Origin: Methylophilus medardensis
GTDB lineage: Bacteria > Pseudomonadota > Gammaproteobacteria > Burkholderiales > Methylophilaceae
DNA: 64,000 bases
Strand: one strand, 5' to 3'
NCBI RefSeq assembly: GCF_006363915.1
Contig: NZ_CP040946.1
Part shown: piece after piece, positions 15,903-24,621 of the stretch
Layout: each line of letters starts with the position of its first letter
Position numbering within the stretch: the first letter of the stretch is position 1
The notes under the pieces: model-generated
Seen by the model: only the letters and a program-made list of their open reading frames with translations
What the model was told of the DNA's origin: nothing
Databases searched by the model: none
Translations under genes and position numbers: made by a program

Positions 15903-17207
15903 TTAGCTCGCGTAATGCTGCTTCAAGGTGGCGATCATATAGCTGTGGTCGAGCACGCCAGCGCTCTCGCGGATGCTGTGCATGGCCCACATGGGGTTAC
16001 CCACGTCTACAGTGGCGATACCTAACTGTGCTGCCATGATCGGGCCGATGGTGCTGCCGCAACCCAAGTCGGTGCGGTGTGCGTATTGCTGGTGCGGTAC
16101 GTTGGCTTGTTCACAGAGTTGCATAAAGCGCGCTGCGGTGACGGCATTGGTGCTATACCGCTGATTCGCATTCGTTTTAATCACTGGCCCATGATTCACT
16201 TGCACATGGTGACAAGGTTCATAGCTGCCTGCATGATTGGGGTGAAATGCATGCGCCATGTCGGCACTGATAAAAAAGCTGCTGGCAAAACTGCGGATTT
16301 TATCTTCTTCAGTGAGTCCGTTGGCCTGACAGATACGCGCAATGACATCCAATAAAAAACTGCCCCCAGCACCAGTCGCACTTTCAGAGCCGACTTCTTC
16401 ATGGTCAAATAGCGCGCAAATGGCAGTTGTCTGAGGTTTGTGCGTGTGCAATAACGCCTCAAGGGCCGCGTGACAAGAGGCCAAGTTGTCCAGTTGGCTA
16501 TTGGCAATAAATGCCTGATCGACTCCCCAGAAATTCCCCCTTTGTGTATCATACAGCGCAAGATCCCAACTCACGATTGCGTCCGCCGGCACGGCTAACT
16601 TGCCTGACAGTGCTTCTATCAGTTGCGCTGTTGCAGCGTCAGTGTTGGCGGCATGGCCAAAAATCAGGGGTAGCCCGGTTTGTTTGTTAAGTGCGAGTCC
16701 TTTTTCATTGACTTCGCGATTCATATGAATCGCCAAGTTGGGTAAGCGTGCGATGGATTGATCGAGTCGGATCAGTCGGGTTTCTAAGCCGTCGGCGCTG
16801 CGGAGGATGACGCGTCCAGCCAAGCTCAGATCACGGTCTGTGAAAGTTGCAAGGATCGGGCCCCCATAGACTTCAACACCTAGTTGGCCGAGTCCTTCTG
16901 TGCTGTATGCTGCCTTGGGTTTCAAGCGCAATCCGGGTGAATCGGTATGGGCGCCAACGATACGAAAACCACTTTCGGCAATCGGTTGCTGCCCGAGCAC
17001 AAAGGCAATGATAGAACCGCCATCGCGCACGACAAAATATTTGCCCGATTTTTTAAATTGCCAAGGCTCTTGCTCGCGCAGGTTTTTAAAGCCTTGCGCT
17101 TTCAGTTGTGCAACCACGGTCTCAACCGCGTGCCATGGGCTGGGGCTTCGATCAATAAAGTCCAGCAGGGCTTGCGCTTGTTGTCTGGCTTCTACTGATA
17201 CTTGCAT
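15903..17207 (-). CDS. apeB: M18-family aminopeptidase (aspartyl aminopeptidase type)
   Basis: A 434-residue M18 metallopeptidase, a cytoplasmic dodecameric enzyme that removes N-terminal (often acidic) residues from peptides. The two-zinc site is visible: the first histidine in VGAHTDSPGLRLKPK, the bridging Asp in the SQLDNLASC segment, the catalytic Glu pair in DHEEVGSES, an Asp in FISADMAHA, and the last histidine near the C-terminus in the AMHSIRESAG segment. Length is normal for the family. It begins 2 bases after the hemF stop, so it is the last gene of a probable purH-purD-hemF-apeB transcript. Confidence 0.93.
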   Translation of the reverse strand: MQVSVEARQQAQALLDFIDRSPSPWHAVETVVAQLKAQGFKNLREQEPWQFKKSGKYFVVRDGGSIIAFVLGQQPIAESGFRIVGAHTDSPGLRLKPKAAYSTEGLGQLGVEVYGGPILATFTDRDLSLAGRVILRSADGLETRLIRLDQSIARLPNLAIHMNREVNEKGLALNKQTGLPLIFGHAANTDAATAQLIEALSGKLAVPADAIVSWDLALYDTQRGNFWGVDQAFIANSQLDNLASCHAALEALLHTHKPQTTAICALFDHEEVGSESATGAGGSFLLDVIARICQANGLTEEDKIRSFASSFFISADMAHAFHPNHAGSYEPCHHVQVNHGPVIKTNANQRYSTNAVTAARFMQLCEQANVPHQQYAHRTDLGCGSTIGPIMAAQLGIATVDVGNPMWAMHSIRESAGVLDHSYMIATLKQHYAS

Positions 17208-17209
17208 GA

Positions 17210-18124
17210 TTACACCCAGTCTTTCTCAATCAAAAAATCACTGTATAGTTTGGCTTCAGCGCTGTTACTTTCTGGTTTCCAGTCGTAGCGCCACTTCACA
17301 ATCGGCGGCATAGACAGCAAAATAGATTCGGTGCGGCCATTAGATTGCAGTCCGAAAATTGTGCCACGATCAAAGATGAGGTTGAACTCTACATAGCGGC
17401 CACGGCGGTAGGCCTGAAAGTCGCGTTCGCGCTCGCCATAAGGGGTATCTTTGCGTCGTTGCAAAATCGGCAAGTAAGCATTGATAAAGGCATCCCCCAC
17501 GGCACGTTGTAAGGCAAAACTTTTATCAAAACCTAATGCGCTGAAGTCGTCAAAAAAGACGCCACCCACGCCACGCGGTTCTTTGCGATGCTTGAGAAAA
17601 AAGTACTGGTCGCAGTCCTTTTTAAAGCGGGGATAATAATCTGCCCCAAAGGGCGCGAGCGCTTCTTTATTCACACGGTGAAAATGGACGCAGTCTTCTT
17701 CAAACCCATAGTATGGCGTCAGGTCCATCCCGCCGCCAAACCACCAGATATCTTCTTCGTCGGCTTGCTGCGCGCGGGCCACAAAAAAACGCACATTCAT
17801 ATGCACCGTCGGCACATAGGGGTTGCGCGGATGAAATACCAGCGAGACGCCCATGGCTTCCCAAGGTCTTCCTGCTGCTTCGGGGTGGGCGACGCTGGCG
17901 GCTGGCGGAAGTTTATTCCCTAACACATGCGAAAAGCCGACACCGGCGCGTTCAAACACATTGCCACCTTCGAGCAGACAAGAGTTGCCACCGCCACCTT
18001 CAGGCCGCTGCCAGCTATCGTTTAAAAAATTTTTGCCATCCACCAATTCAATGGCTTCGACAATACGTGCCTGCAATCCCTGCAGGTAATCAAATACGGC
18101 TTGCGGCTGAATGCGATCTGTCAT
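17210..18124 (-). CDS. hemF: Oxygen-dependent coproporphyrinogen III oxidase
   Basis: HemF converts coproporphyrinogen III to protoporphyrinogen IX with O2, a late haem-synthesis step in the cytoplasm. The 304 residues carry the family signatures: the FERAGVGFSHV segment, SLVFHPRNPYVPTVHMNVRFF with the active-site histidines, WWFGGGMDLTPYYGFEEDC, the EPRGVGGVFFDD segment and YVEFNLIFDRGTIFGLQSNGRTESILLSMPP. Presence of the aerobic form indicates an oxygen-using organism. Only 5 bases separate it from purD, and apeB follows at once. Confidence 0.97.
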   Translation of the reverse strand: MTDRIQPQAVFDYLQGLQARIVEAIELVDGKNFLNDSWQRPEGGGGNSCLLEGGNVFERAGVGFSHVLGNKLPPAASVAHPEAAGRPWEAMGVSLVFHPRNPYVPTVHMNVRFFVARAQQADEEDIWWFGGGMDLTPYYGFEEDCVHFHRVNKEALAPFGADYYPRFKKDCDQYFFLKHRKEPRGVGGVFFDDFSALGFDKSFALQRAVGDAFINAYLPILQRRKDTPYGERERDFQAYRRGRYVEFNLIFDRGTIFGLQSNGRTESILLSMPPIVKWRYDWKPESNSAEAKLYSDFLIEKDWV

Positions 18125-18129
18125 GAGTA

Positions 18130-19398
18130 TTAATTTTTAATGGCGCGATAGCCAATGTCTTTGCGGTATTGCGCACCGTCAAACTGGATTTGCTCAACGA
18201 TTTTATAGGCTTGTTGTTGCGCAAATTTGACTGTTTCACCAAGGGCTGTCACACACAACACACGCCCGCCGCTGGTGACTACTTTGCCGTCTTTCAGCGT
18301 GGTGCCGGCATGAAACACATGGCCATCTTGTATATCCTTGGGAAGGCCGCTGATCTCATCGCCAAGTCTTGGCGTGTCTGGATAGTGGGCGCTTGCCATC
18401 ACCACGCCCAGTGCAAAACGCCAGTCCCATTCGGCTTTCGCTTGGTCCAGGGTGCCATTTACAGCATGTTCAGCCAGCCCCACCAAATCTGATTTCAAGC
18501 GCATCATGATGGGCTGCGTCTCCGGATCCCCCATGCGGCAATTAAATTCGAGCGTTTTGACGGTGCCCTCTGGGCTGATCATGAGGCCGGCATATAAAAA
18601 ACCAGTGTAGGGGATACCGTCTTTGGCCATGCCTTCAACGGTAGGGATAATGATTTCGCGCATGGCTTTGGCGTGGATCTCTGGTGTGACGACTGGCGCT
18701 GGCGAATATGCGCCCATGCCGCCCGTATTGGGGCCTTGATCTTGGTCCTGCAGGCGTTTGTGATCTTGGCTGGTCGCTAGCGGCAGAATATTTTTACCGT
18801 CCACCATCACCATAAAACTGGCTTCTTCACCGCTTAAAAACTCTTCAATCACGACACGTGCACCCGCATCACCCAGCTTATTGTCCGACAGCATGGCATC
18901 CACCGCCGCATGGGCCTCTTCAAGATGCATGGCGACCACCACGCCTTTGCCAGCGGCCAGACCATCAGCTTTAATCACAATGGGGGCGCCATTCGCCTCG
19001 ATGTAGTCGTGCGCAGCGGCGGCATCGCTGAAGGTTTGATATTTGGCTGTTGGAATATTGTGACGGACCATGAACGCTTTAGCGAAATCTTTGGAGCTTT
19101 CAAGTTGTGCAGCTGCTTTGGTCGGACCAAAGATTTTTAAGTCCGCGGCGCGGAAGGCATCGACCACGCCTTGCGATAATGGCGCCTCAGGGCCGACGAT
19201 GGTGATGGCAATTTGTTCATCTTCGGCAAATTTGACCAATTCGTCTATATTGGTTATTGGCACGTTGAGCATGTCTGGGTTGGTGGCAGTGCCTGCATTA
19301 CCCGGCGCGACATACACGCGGCTCACCGCTTTGTTTTGTGTCACTTTCCATGCCAATGCGTGTTCGCGACCGCCAGAACCAATCACTAAAACTTTCAT
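18130..19398 (-). CDS. purD: Phosphoribosylamine-glycine ligase (GAR synthetase)
   Basis: PurD joins glycine to phosphoribosylamine using ATP, the second step of purine synthesis. The 422 residues begin with MKVLVIGSGGREHALAWK and contain the ATP-grasp core: PIVIKADGLAAGKGVVVA, EEFLSGEEASFMVMVDG, the QDHKRLQDQDQGPNTGGMGAYSPAP motif and EFNCRMGDPETQ, the metal-binding end. All are intact. It follows purH after 118 bases. That gap holds only short inverted repeats (outer CCACAGA/TCTGTGG, inner GATGC/GCATC) without a T-tract, so read-through is likely. Confidence 0.98.
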   Translation of the reverse strand: MKVLVIGSGGREHALAWKVTQNKAVSRVYVAPGNAGTATNPDMLNVPITNIDELVKFAEDEQIAITIVGPEAPLSQGVVDAFRAADLKIFGPTKAAAQLESSKDFAKAFMVRHNIPTAKYQTFSDAAAAHDYIEANGAPIVIKADGLAAGKGVVVAMHLEEAHAAVDAMLSDNKLGDAGARVVIEEFLSGEEASFMVMVDGKNILPLATSQDHKRLQDQDQGPNTGGMGAYSPAPVVTPEIHAKAMREIIIPTVEGMAKDGIPYTGFLYAGLMISPEGTVKTLEFNCRMGDPETQPIMMRLKSDLVGLAEHAVNGTLDQAKAEWDWRFALGVVMASAHYPDTPRLGDEISGLPKDIQDGHVFHAGTTLKDGKVVTSGGRVLCVTALGETVKFAQQQAYKIVEQIQFDGAQYRKDIGYRAIKN

Positions 19399-19516
19399 TT
19401 TTTATTACCCAATCAAGTTTAAAGCCACAGAGTGCACGCAAGACCAAAAACAACACGCGGATGCAGCTAGCATCGGGGCGCCTATGCGCGCGCGGAGCCT
19501 TCTGTGGTAAATCGTA

Positions 19517-21124
19517 TTAATGTCTAAAGTGACGGATCCCGGTCACCACCATCGCCAGACCACGCTCATCTGCCGCGGCAATGACTTCTTCGTCGCGCAT
19601 GCTACCACCGGGGTGAATCACACAGCTTGCGCCTGCATCCGCCAACACATCGACCCCGTCACGGAACGGGAAAAATGCGTCAGAAGCGACCACAGACCCC
19701 TGTAGACTCAATCCGGCATTTTGCGCCTTGATGGCTGCAATTTTAGTGCTATCGACACGGCTCATCTGCCCAGCGCCTACGCCCAAAGTCATGCCATTGC
19801 CACAGAACACAATTGCGTTCGATTTCACATATTTGGCGACGTTCCAAGCAAACAGCAAGTCTTGCAGTTGTGCTGGTGTGGGTTGCAGTTTTGTGACCAC
19901 TTTGATGTCTGCCAGTTGCAAATCGTGATTATCGGCAGATTGCAACAGAATGCCAGACCCCACGCGTTTAGAGTCGACCGCATTACGACCCTGATCCCAT
20001 GCATGCTGGCCGCCGGGCGGTAAAGCGATTTTCAACACACGCACATTGGCTTTGGCAGCGAAAATGGCCAATGCTTCGGCGGTAAAGTCAGGGGCAATCA
20101 ATACTTCGACAAATTGCTTAGATACCGCTTCTGCCGCCGCGCCATCTAGGGTGCTGTTAAACGCAATAATGCCACCAAAGGCCGAGGTCGGATCTGTTTT
20201 CAGCGCTTTGCTGTAGGCTTCAAGTCCGTTTGCGCCCAAGGCGACGCCACAAGGATTTGCATGTTTCACAATCACGCATGCTGGGCCAGTAAAGGATTTG
20301 ACGGCTTCCCAGGCGGCATCGGCATCCGCAATATTGTTGTAACTAAGTTCTTTCCCTTGTAGTTGTTGTGCGGTGGCAAGACTGCCGGGCGCCGGGTACA
20401 AGTCACGGTAAAATGCGGCTTGTTGATGGCTATTTTCACCATAACGCAGGTCTTGCACTTTGACAAAGTTGCTATTCATTTGGCCAGGGAACTGCTGAAT
20501 GACGGGTTTGCCAGTGCTTTCGGTGTCTGCAAAGTGAATAGCAGACAGGTAGTTGCTGATGGCCGCATCATATTGCGCGATACGGTTAAAGGCAGCTACA
20601 GATAGTTGAAAGCGGGTGGCTTTTGACACCGAGCCCTGATTGGCTTTTAACTCACTGATGACCGCCGCATACTGTGCTGCATCCGTCAGTACCGCAACAT
20701 CGTTCCAGTTTTTTGCGGCGGAGCGCACCATGGCAGGACCGCCGATATCGATATTTTCGATAGCATCTTCTAGCGTGCAGTCGGCCTTGGCTACGGTAGC
20801 TTCAAACGGATACAGATTCACCACCAGCAAGTCGATGGTTTCGATGCCATATTGTTGCATCGCGGCTACATGTTCCGGCAAATCTCGACGGCCCAACAGG
20901 CCACCATGCACCTTAGGATGCAGTGTTTTGACACGGCCATCCAGCATTTCTGGAAAGCCAGTAAAGTCACTGACTTCTTTCACCGGAATGCTGTTGTCAC
21001 GGAATAGTTTAGCCGTGCCACCAGTCGAAAGAATTTCTACGCCGAGTTGGTGCAGGGATTGTGCCAGTTCAAGGACTCCGGTTTTATCGGAGACACTAAT
21101 AAGCGCGCGTTTAATGGTCGTCAT
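19517..21124 (-). CDS. purH: Bifunctional AICAR transformylase / IMP cyclohydrolase
   Basis: PurH catalyses the last two steps of IMP synthesis: formyl transfer to AICAR, then ring closure. The N-terminal MGS-like cyclohydrolase domain (about 1-200) shows RALISVSDKTGV, LSTGGTAKLF, DGRVKTLHPKVHGGLLGRR and NIDIGGPAMVRSAAKN. The transformylase domain shows DLRYGENSHQQAAFY, VIVKHANPCGVA with the catalytic Lys-His pair, and a GASCVIHPGGSMRDEEVIAAADERG C-terminus. The 535 residues are slightly longer than the E. coli enzyme (529). It heads a minus-strand run with purD, hemF and apeB, just downstream of the dusB-fis terminator. Confidence 0.98.
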   Translation of the reverse strand: MTTIKRALISVSDKTGVLELAQSLHQLGVEILSTGGTAKLFRDNSIPVKEVSDFTGFPEMLDGRVKTLHPKVHGGLLGRRDLPEHVAAMQQYGIETIDLLVVNLYPFEATVAKADCTLEDAIENIDIGGPAMVRSAAKNWNDVAVLTDAAQYAAVISELKANQGSVSKATRFQLSVAAFNRIAQYDAAISNYLSAIHFADTESTGKPVIQQFPGQMNSNFVKVQDLRYGENSHQQAAFYRDLYPAPGSLATAQQLQGKELSYNNIADADAAWEAVKSFTGPACVIVKHANPCGVALGANGLEAYSKALKTDPTSAFGGIIAFNSTLDGAAAEAVSKQFVEVLIAPDFTAEALAIFAAKANVRVLKIALPPGGQHAWDQGRNAVDSKRVGSGILLQSADNHDLQLADIKVVTKLQPTPAQLQDLLFAWNVAKYVKSNAIVFCGNGMTLGVGAGQMSRVDSTKIAAIKAQNAGLSLQGSVVASDAFFPFRDGVDVLADAGASCVIHPGGSMRDEEVIAAADERGLAMVVTGIRHFRH

Positions 21125-21149
21125 GAATGTGAGTGGAATTGCGTGATAA

Positions 21150-21188
21150 AGAAAATGAAAAGGTCTGGTGATGCATCATCACCAGACC
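21150..21188 (-). terminator. Rho-independent terminator of dusB-fis
   Basis: A 12-bp perfect stem (arms 21162-21173 and 21177-21188, loop CAT) starts 11 bases past the fis stop codon. On the minus strand it is followed by TTTTCATTTTC. It separates dusB-fis from purH, whose start lies 37 bases beyond the stem, so the purH promoter must lie within or near this hairpin or purH depends on read-through. Confidence 0.85.
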
Positions 21189-21198
21189 CGGGTTAAGT

Positions 21199-21435
21199 CT
21201 ATTCCAGGCCGTAGGCGGCCATTTTTTTTCTGAGCGTATTACGGTTAATGCCCATCATATCAGCGGCTTTGCTCTGGTTGCCACCGACCTTGTTTAGGAC
21301 ATACTCCAGCATGGGTTTTTCAACACAGCCCAATACCATATCGTAAATGGCGTGCGGTGGTTGGCCGTCGAGGTGCGTGAAATAGTCATCCAGTGACTCG
21401 CGCACGGCCAGACTCAATTTGCTATCAGTTTGCAT
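21199..21435 (-). CDS. fis: Fis-family nucleoid/transcription factor
   Basis: A 78-residue protein. The C-terminal helix-turn-helix has the Fis signature GGNQSKAADMMGINRNTLRKKM, and the upstream helices (LDDYFTHLDGQPPHAIYDMVL, VEKPMLEYVLNK) form the dimerisation core. It is shorter than E. coli Fis (98 residues) because the N-terminal beta-hairpin that contacts the Hin/Gin invertases is missing, which is normal in betaproteobacteria. Fis bends DNA and activates growth-rate genes. The start codon overlaps the dusB stop by one base (TGATG), the universal dusB-fis arrangement. Confidence 0.95.
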   Translation of the reverse strand: MQTDSKLSLAVRESLDDYFTHLDGQPPHAIYDMVLGCVEKPMLEYVLNKVGGNQSKAADMMGINRNTLRKKMAAYGLE

Positions 21436-22463
21436 CAGGCGGCCAGCTCCTCATCACCATTGTCGTCGTTTTCAACGTACACCAGTCGATCATTCTTTGC
21501 TTTGAGTTCACCAAAAAAGTCGTTGATCGCGTGTAATTGCAGCTCAATGGTTTGCAGGGTGTTCATATTGTGTCGAAAAGCAGCGGAGCCGGATAAACCT
21601 TTGGTATACCAGGAGATATGTTTACGGGCCACGCGCATGCCGGTCAGATCGCCATAGAATTCGTACAAATCATGCAAATGTTCCAGCATGACTTGGTGAA
21701 TTTCATCCACAGTGGGCGGGAGCATATGCTCGCCGGTGTTCAAAAAATGCTCAGTTTCACGGAAAATCCAAGGCCTGCCTTGTGCGGCGCGTCCAATCAT
21801 CACCGCATCTGCACCTGTGTAATCCAATACAAATTTGGCTTTTTCGGGGGTGGTGATGTCACCGTTAGCAATCAGCGGGATACGGATCGCCTGCTTGACG
21901 GCGGCAATGGTGTCATATTCTGCATCGCCATGATAAAGGTCGTTGCGCGTGCGGCCATGAATGGTCAACGCTTGCACCCCGATATCTTCCGCCATTTTGG
22001 CGATCTGAATTGCATTTTTGTTTTGCCTATCCCAGCCGGTGCGGATTTTAAGTGTCACCGGCACATCTACCGCGGCCACGACCGCTTTGAGGATTTGTGA
22101 TACCAGCGGTTCGTCGCGCAATAACGCAGACCCGGCCATCACATTACATATCTTCTTGGCGGGACAGCCCATGTTGATATCAATGATTTGCGCGCCATTG
22201 TCGACATTATGTTTGGCGGCTTCGGCCATCATGGCCGGTTCGGCGCCTGCAATCTGTACCGAAATCGGGCTGACCTCTCCCTCATGGTTAGCGCGGCGCT
22301 TGGTTTTTTCACTGCCATACAGCAGCGAATTAGACGTGACCATTTCAGACACGGCGAGTCCGGCACCCATTTTTTTGCACAGCATGCGAAATGGGCGATC
22401 AGTGACACCCGCCATGGGGGCAACAACGAGGTTGTTCTTTAATAGGTGTGGTCCGATTTGCAT
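21435..22463 (-). CDS. dusB: tRNA-dihydrouridine synthase B
   Basis: DusB reduces uridine in the D-loop of tRNA using FMN and NADPH. The 342-residue TIM-barrel protein contains APMAGVTDRPFRMLCKKMGAG, the active-site INMGCPAKKICNVMAGSALL with the catalytic cysteine, LTIHGRTRNDLYHG, ANGDITTPEKAK and MIGRAAQGRPWIF. The C-terminal helical domain contains RKHISWYTKGL. The conserved dusB-fis operon identifies it as DusB rather than DusA or DusC. Confidence 0.96.
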   Translation of the reverse strand: MQIGPHLLKNNLVVAPMAGVTDRPFRMLCKKMGAGLAVSEMVTSNSLLYGSEKTKRRANHEGEVSPISVQIAGAEPAMMAEAAKHNVDNGAQIIDINMGCPAKKICNVMAGSALLRDEPLVSQILKAVVAAVDVPVTLKIRTGWDRQNKNAIQIAKMAEDIGVQALTIHGRTRNDLYHGDAEYDTIAAVKQAIRIPLIANGDITTPEKAKFVLDYTGADAVMIGRAAQGRPWIFRETEHFLNTGEHMLPPTVDEIHQVMLEHLHDLYEFYGDLTGMRVARKHISWYTKGLSGSAAFRHNMNTLQTIELQLHAINDFFGELKAKNDRLVYVENDDNGDEELAA

Positions 22464-22551
22464 GGATGGCGTGCTTGGATAAGTCAGTGAAAAGACTGAC
22501 TATTTTAACTGCAAATCGTCGATCAGGGAATGCGTAAACTGGATTTTTTGC

Positions 22552-23178
22552 TTATTTTTTACGCAGTTTGATGTGCGTGTCTATGAGTTGCTGCGCGCGG
22601 TCACGGAATAAAGTGCCTTCGGTGTCCTTCACCCACATGTGTAACAAGCCGGAAAAAAACAAGTGCGTATCCATCGCCAGTTCTGCGGCGGTCAGTTGCG
22701 TGCCCACTTGGCCAATCTCTTGCGCTTTTGCATACGCCTGTTCCATTTTGTGAACGAGTCCGCTACAGTTGCTTAATATGGATTGCAATACATCGGCAAA
22801 CTCATCGACATATTCACATTTGGTCATCATGACTTCATAGGTGGCGCGGGTGGTGGGGTCGTCATCCAGCACCTGTATGGTGCTTTCGAGGTGTTTGCGA
22901 ATACGTCCCAACGGGTCAAAATGCGGTTCGTCCACGTTGCCCAGTAGCGTGTCATCCATGCGATCGATCAGCGGAAGGTAGACCTCCTCACGCATGGCAT
23001 GAAACAGTTCTGCCTTGTTTTGAAAATGCCAATAGACTGCGCCGCGTGTGACGCTAGCGTGCGTGGCGATCTGTTCCAGACTCGTTCGGCTGACGCCTTT
23101 GAGAAGGAACATTTCGCGTGCAGCATCAATAATGCGCTGACGCGTGATTGCGGCATCTTCTTTGGTTTTACGTACCAT
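22552..23178 (-). CDS. acrR: TetR-family repressor of the adjacent RND efflux operon (AcrR/TtgR-like)
   Basis: A 208-residue TetR-family regulator. The N-terminal DNA-binding domain reads ITRQRIIDAAREMFLLKGVSRTSLEQIATHASVTRGAVYWHFQNKAELFHAM, which is very close to AcrR/TtgR/MtrR. The C-terminal ligand domain carries the AcrR-type TYEVMMTKCEYVDEF and FFSGLLHMWVKD segments. Such repressors release DNA when they bind hydrophobic drugs. The gene is divergent from acrA; the 182-base gap between them holds two operator-like repeats matching the AcrR operator (23281-23304, 23308-23327), one of which overlaps the acrA promoter. Confidence 0.93.
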   Translation of the reverse strand: MVRKTKEDAAITRQRIIDAAREMFLLKGVSRTSLEQIATHASVTRGAVYWHFQNKAELFHAMREEVYLPLIDRMDDTLLGNVDEPHFDPLGRIRKHLESTIQVLDDDPTTRATYEVMMTKCEYVDEFADVLQSILSNCSGLVHKMEQAYAKAQEIGQVGTQLTAAELAMDTHLFFSGLLHMWVKDTEGTLFRDRAQQLIDTHIKLRKK

Positions 23179-23278
23179 CAGTGGTTATCGCTCTTAAGTT
23201 TCATTAAAGGTTCTTGGTTGTTTGATATTTTAGCAGTGATGCTCGCCTGACGAGACAGCAAATTTTTTGCAAAACCCA

Positions 23279-23306
23279 TTTACATACATTCATGTTTGTA
23301 TATAAT
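23279..23306 (+). promoter_or_regulatory. Sigma-70 promoter of the acrA-acrB-OMF operon
   Basis: TTTACA (23279-23284) and a perfect TATAAT (23301-23306) are separated by 16 bases, giving a predicted start near 23313. The ribosome-binding site AGAGGA precedes acrA at 23361. The promoter is almost wholly covered by the two AcrR-like operators, which explains repression by steric block. Confidence 0.85.
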
Positions 23307-23327
23307 ATACATCCAAGACTGTATGTA
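23281..23327. promoter_or_regulatory. Double AcrR-like operator
   Basis: The first repeat (23281-23304) has half-sites TACATACATT and TTTGTATATA around CATG. It matches the 24-bp E. coli acrAB operator (TACATACATT...TGTATGTA) at most positions, including spacing. The second (23308-23327) reads TACATCCA-AGAC-TGTATGTA, with one strong half. The location between acrR and acrA and over the -10 and -35 elements supports the assignment. Confidence 0.85.
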
Positions 23328-23360
23328 ATCAAGTCATTTTTAAAATTTTAAGAGGATAAC

Positions 23361-24533
23361 ATGTTGATTTCACGGACTATCCAGCCTCATCGTACCCTGC
23401 TCGTGCTTGCTTTAGGAATGGCGTTGGCCGCCTGCGGAAAATCATCCAGCGGGCAAGCGCCGGCGGCGGGCGCCATGCCACCGATGCCGGTCACGGTACA
23501 AACGGTCACGGCAGAAACAGTGCCAGTGCAAACTGAAGTGGTCGCGCAAACTGAGGGCGCCAAGCAAATTGAAGTGCGTCCACGTGTGGGTGGCATTATC
23601 TTGAAGCGCCTCTATCAAGAGGGCGAGCCAGTCAAGGCTGGTCAGGACATGTTTCTGATCGACCCCGTGCCATTTCAACTGCAAGTGGAACAATCTAAAG
23701 CGTTGATTGCACAGCAAAAAGCCCGCATTGAGCAAACCGCGCGTGAGGCGCAGCGTTTAAAAGGCTTGCTCGAAACGCGCTCGATCAGTCAACGTGAATA
23801 CGACAACGCCGCGTCAGATAACGCCGTGGCTGCTGCAACGCTGCTGCAATATCAAGCGCAGCTGCGTGAGGCTGAATTGAATTTATCCTATACCCATGTC
23901 AAAGCGCCTGAAAGTGGCATTGGTGGACGTTTTGTGTTGTCAGAAGGTGCGCTGGCCAGTGCCAACACCACCTTGTTGAGCACCATTGTGCAAGTGTCAC
24001 CAATTTGGGTACGTTTTAGTTTATCTGAATCTGAGCTGCTGACCTTGGGCGGGCATCTGCGTCCCGGGCGAGTGCAGGATGTGCGCTTGATTCTGGCCGA
24101 CAATACCGAATACCCACAAGCCGGCAAAATTAACTTTTCTGCCAGCCAGATTGATCCTGCGTTAGGCACGCAACAGTTACGCGCTGAGTTTCAGAATGCT
24201 GATCGTGCGTTGTTACCTGGGCAGTTCGTGCGCGTGCGCCTGACCACGGGTAAACGTGATGGGGTATATCTGATTCCGCAAACCGCTATCTTGACCGGCC
24301 AACAAGGAAAATTTGTGTTTGTAGCTGAAAAAGACAAAGAAGGTAAAACCATTGCGGCAGCGCGCCCGATTGCGGCGGGTGGCTGGTTTAACGACCGTTG
24401 GGTTGTGCTTAATGGGTTGACAGCGGGCGATCAGGTGATTACCGATAATCTCATCAAAGTCCGTCCGGGCGCGCCGGTAGCACCGCATGCCCCAGACGCC
24501 GCGCCGCCTGCAGCCGACAAAACCAAAGGCTAG
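23361..24533 (+). CDS. acrA: RND efflux periplasmic adaptor lipoprotein (AcrA/MexA family)
   Basis: A 390-residue membrane-fusion protein. The N-terminus is a lipoprotein signal with lipobox LAAC (C25), so it is anchored in the inner membrane by lipid. Then come a lipoyl half (VEVRPRVGG-like, here IEVRPRVGGIILKRLYQEGEPVKAGQ), a coiled-coil hairpin (VEQSKALIAQQKARIEQTAREAQRLKGLLETRSISQREYDNA), the second lipoyl half (YTHVKAPESGIGGR) and a beta-barrel domain. It bridges the inner-membrane pump AcrB to the outer-membrane channel. First gene of the three-gene efflux operon, under the promoter and operators at 23279-23327. Confidence 0.95.
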   Translation: MLISRTIQPHRTLLVLALGMALAACGKSSSGQAPAAGAMPPMPVTVQTVTAETVPVQTEVVAQTEGAKQIEVRPRVGGIILKRLYQEGEPVKAGQDMFLIDPVPFQLQVEQSKALIAQQKARIEQTAREAQRLKGLLETRSISQREYDNAASDNAVAAATLLQYQAQLREAELNLSYTHVKAPESGIGGRFVLSEGALASANTTLLSTIVQVSPIWVRFSLSESELLTLGGHLRPGRVQDVRLILADNTEYPQAGKINFSASQIDPALGTQQLRAEFQNADRALLPGQFVRVRLTTGKRDGVYLIPQTAILTGQQGKFVFVAEKDKEGKTIAAARPIAAGGWFNDRWVVLNGLTAGDQVITDNLIKVRPGAPVAPHAPDAAPPAADKTKG

Positions 24534-24621
24534 AACGCACTAGGTTTGAAGTTAGTTTTCGATTTAATCATGTTATGTGGGGCCTGCGTTTGAAATTCAG
24601 GCCCGTCTCAGGGAAAACGAT

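Noticed and set aside
20640..21146. 168-codon plus-strand frame opposite purH
   Set aside because: A shadow of purH codon usage on the other strand; no start signal and no homology pattern. The 170-codon frame opposite coaBC (5490-6002) is rejected for the same reason.
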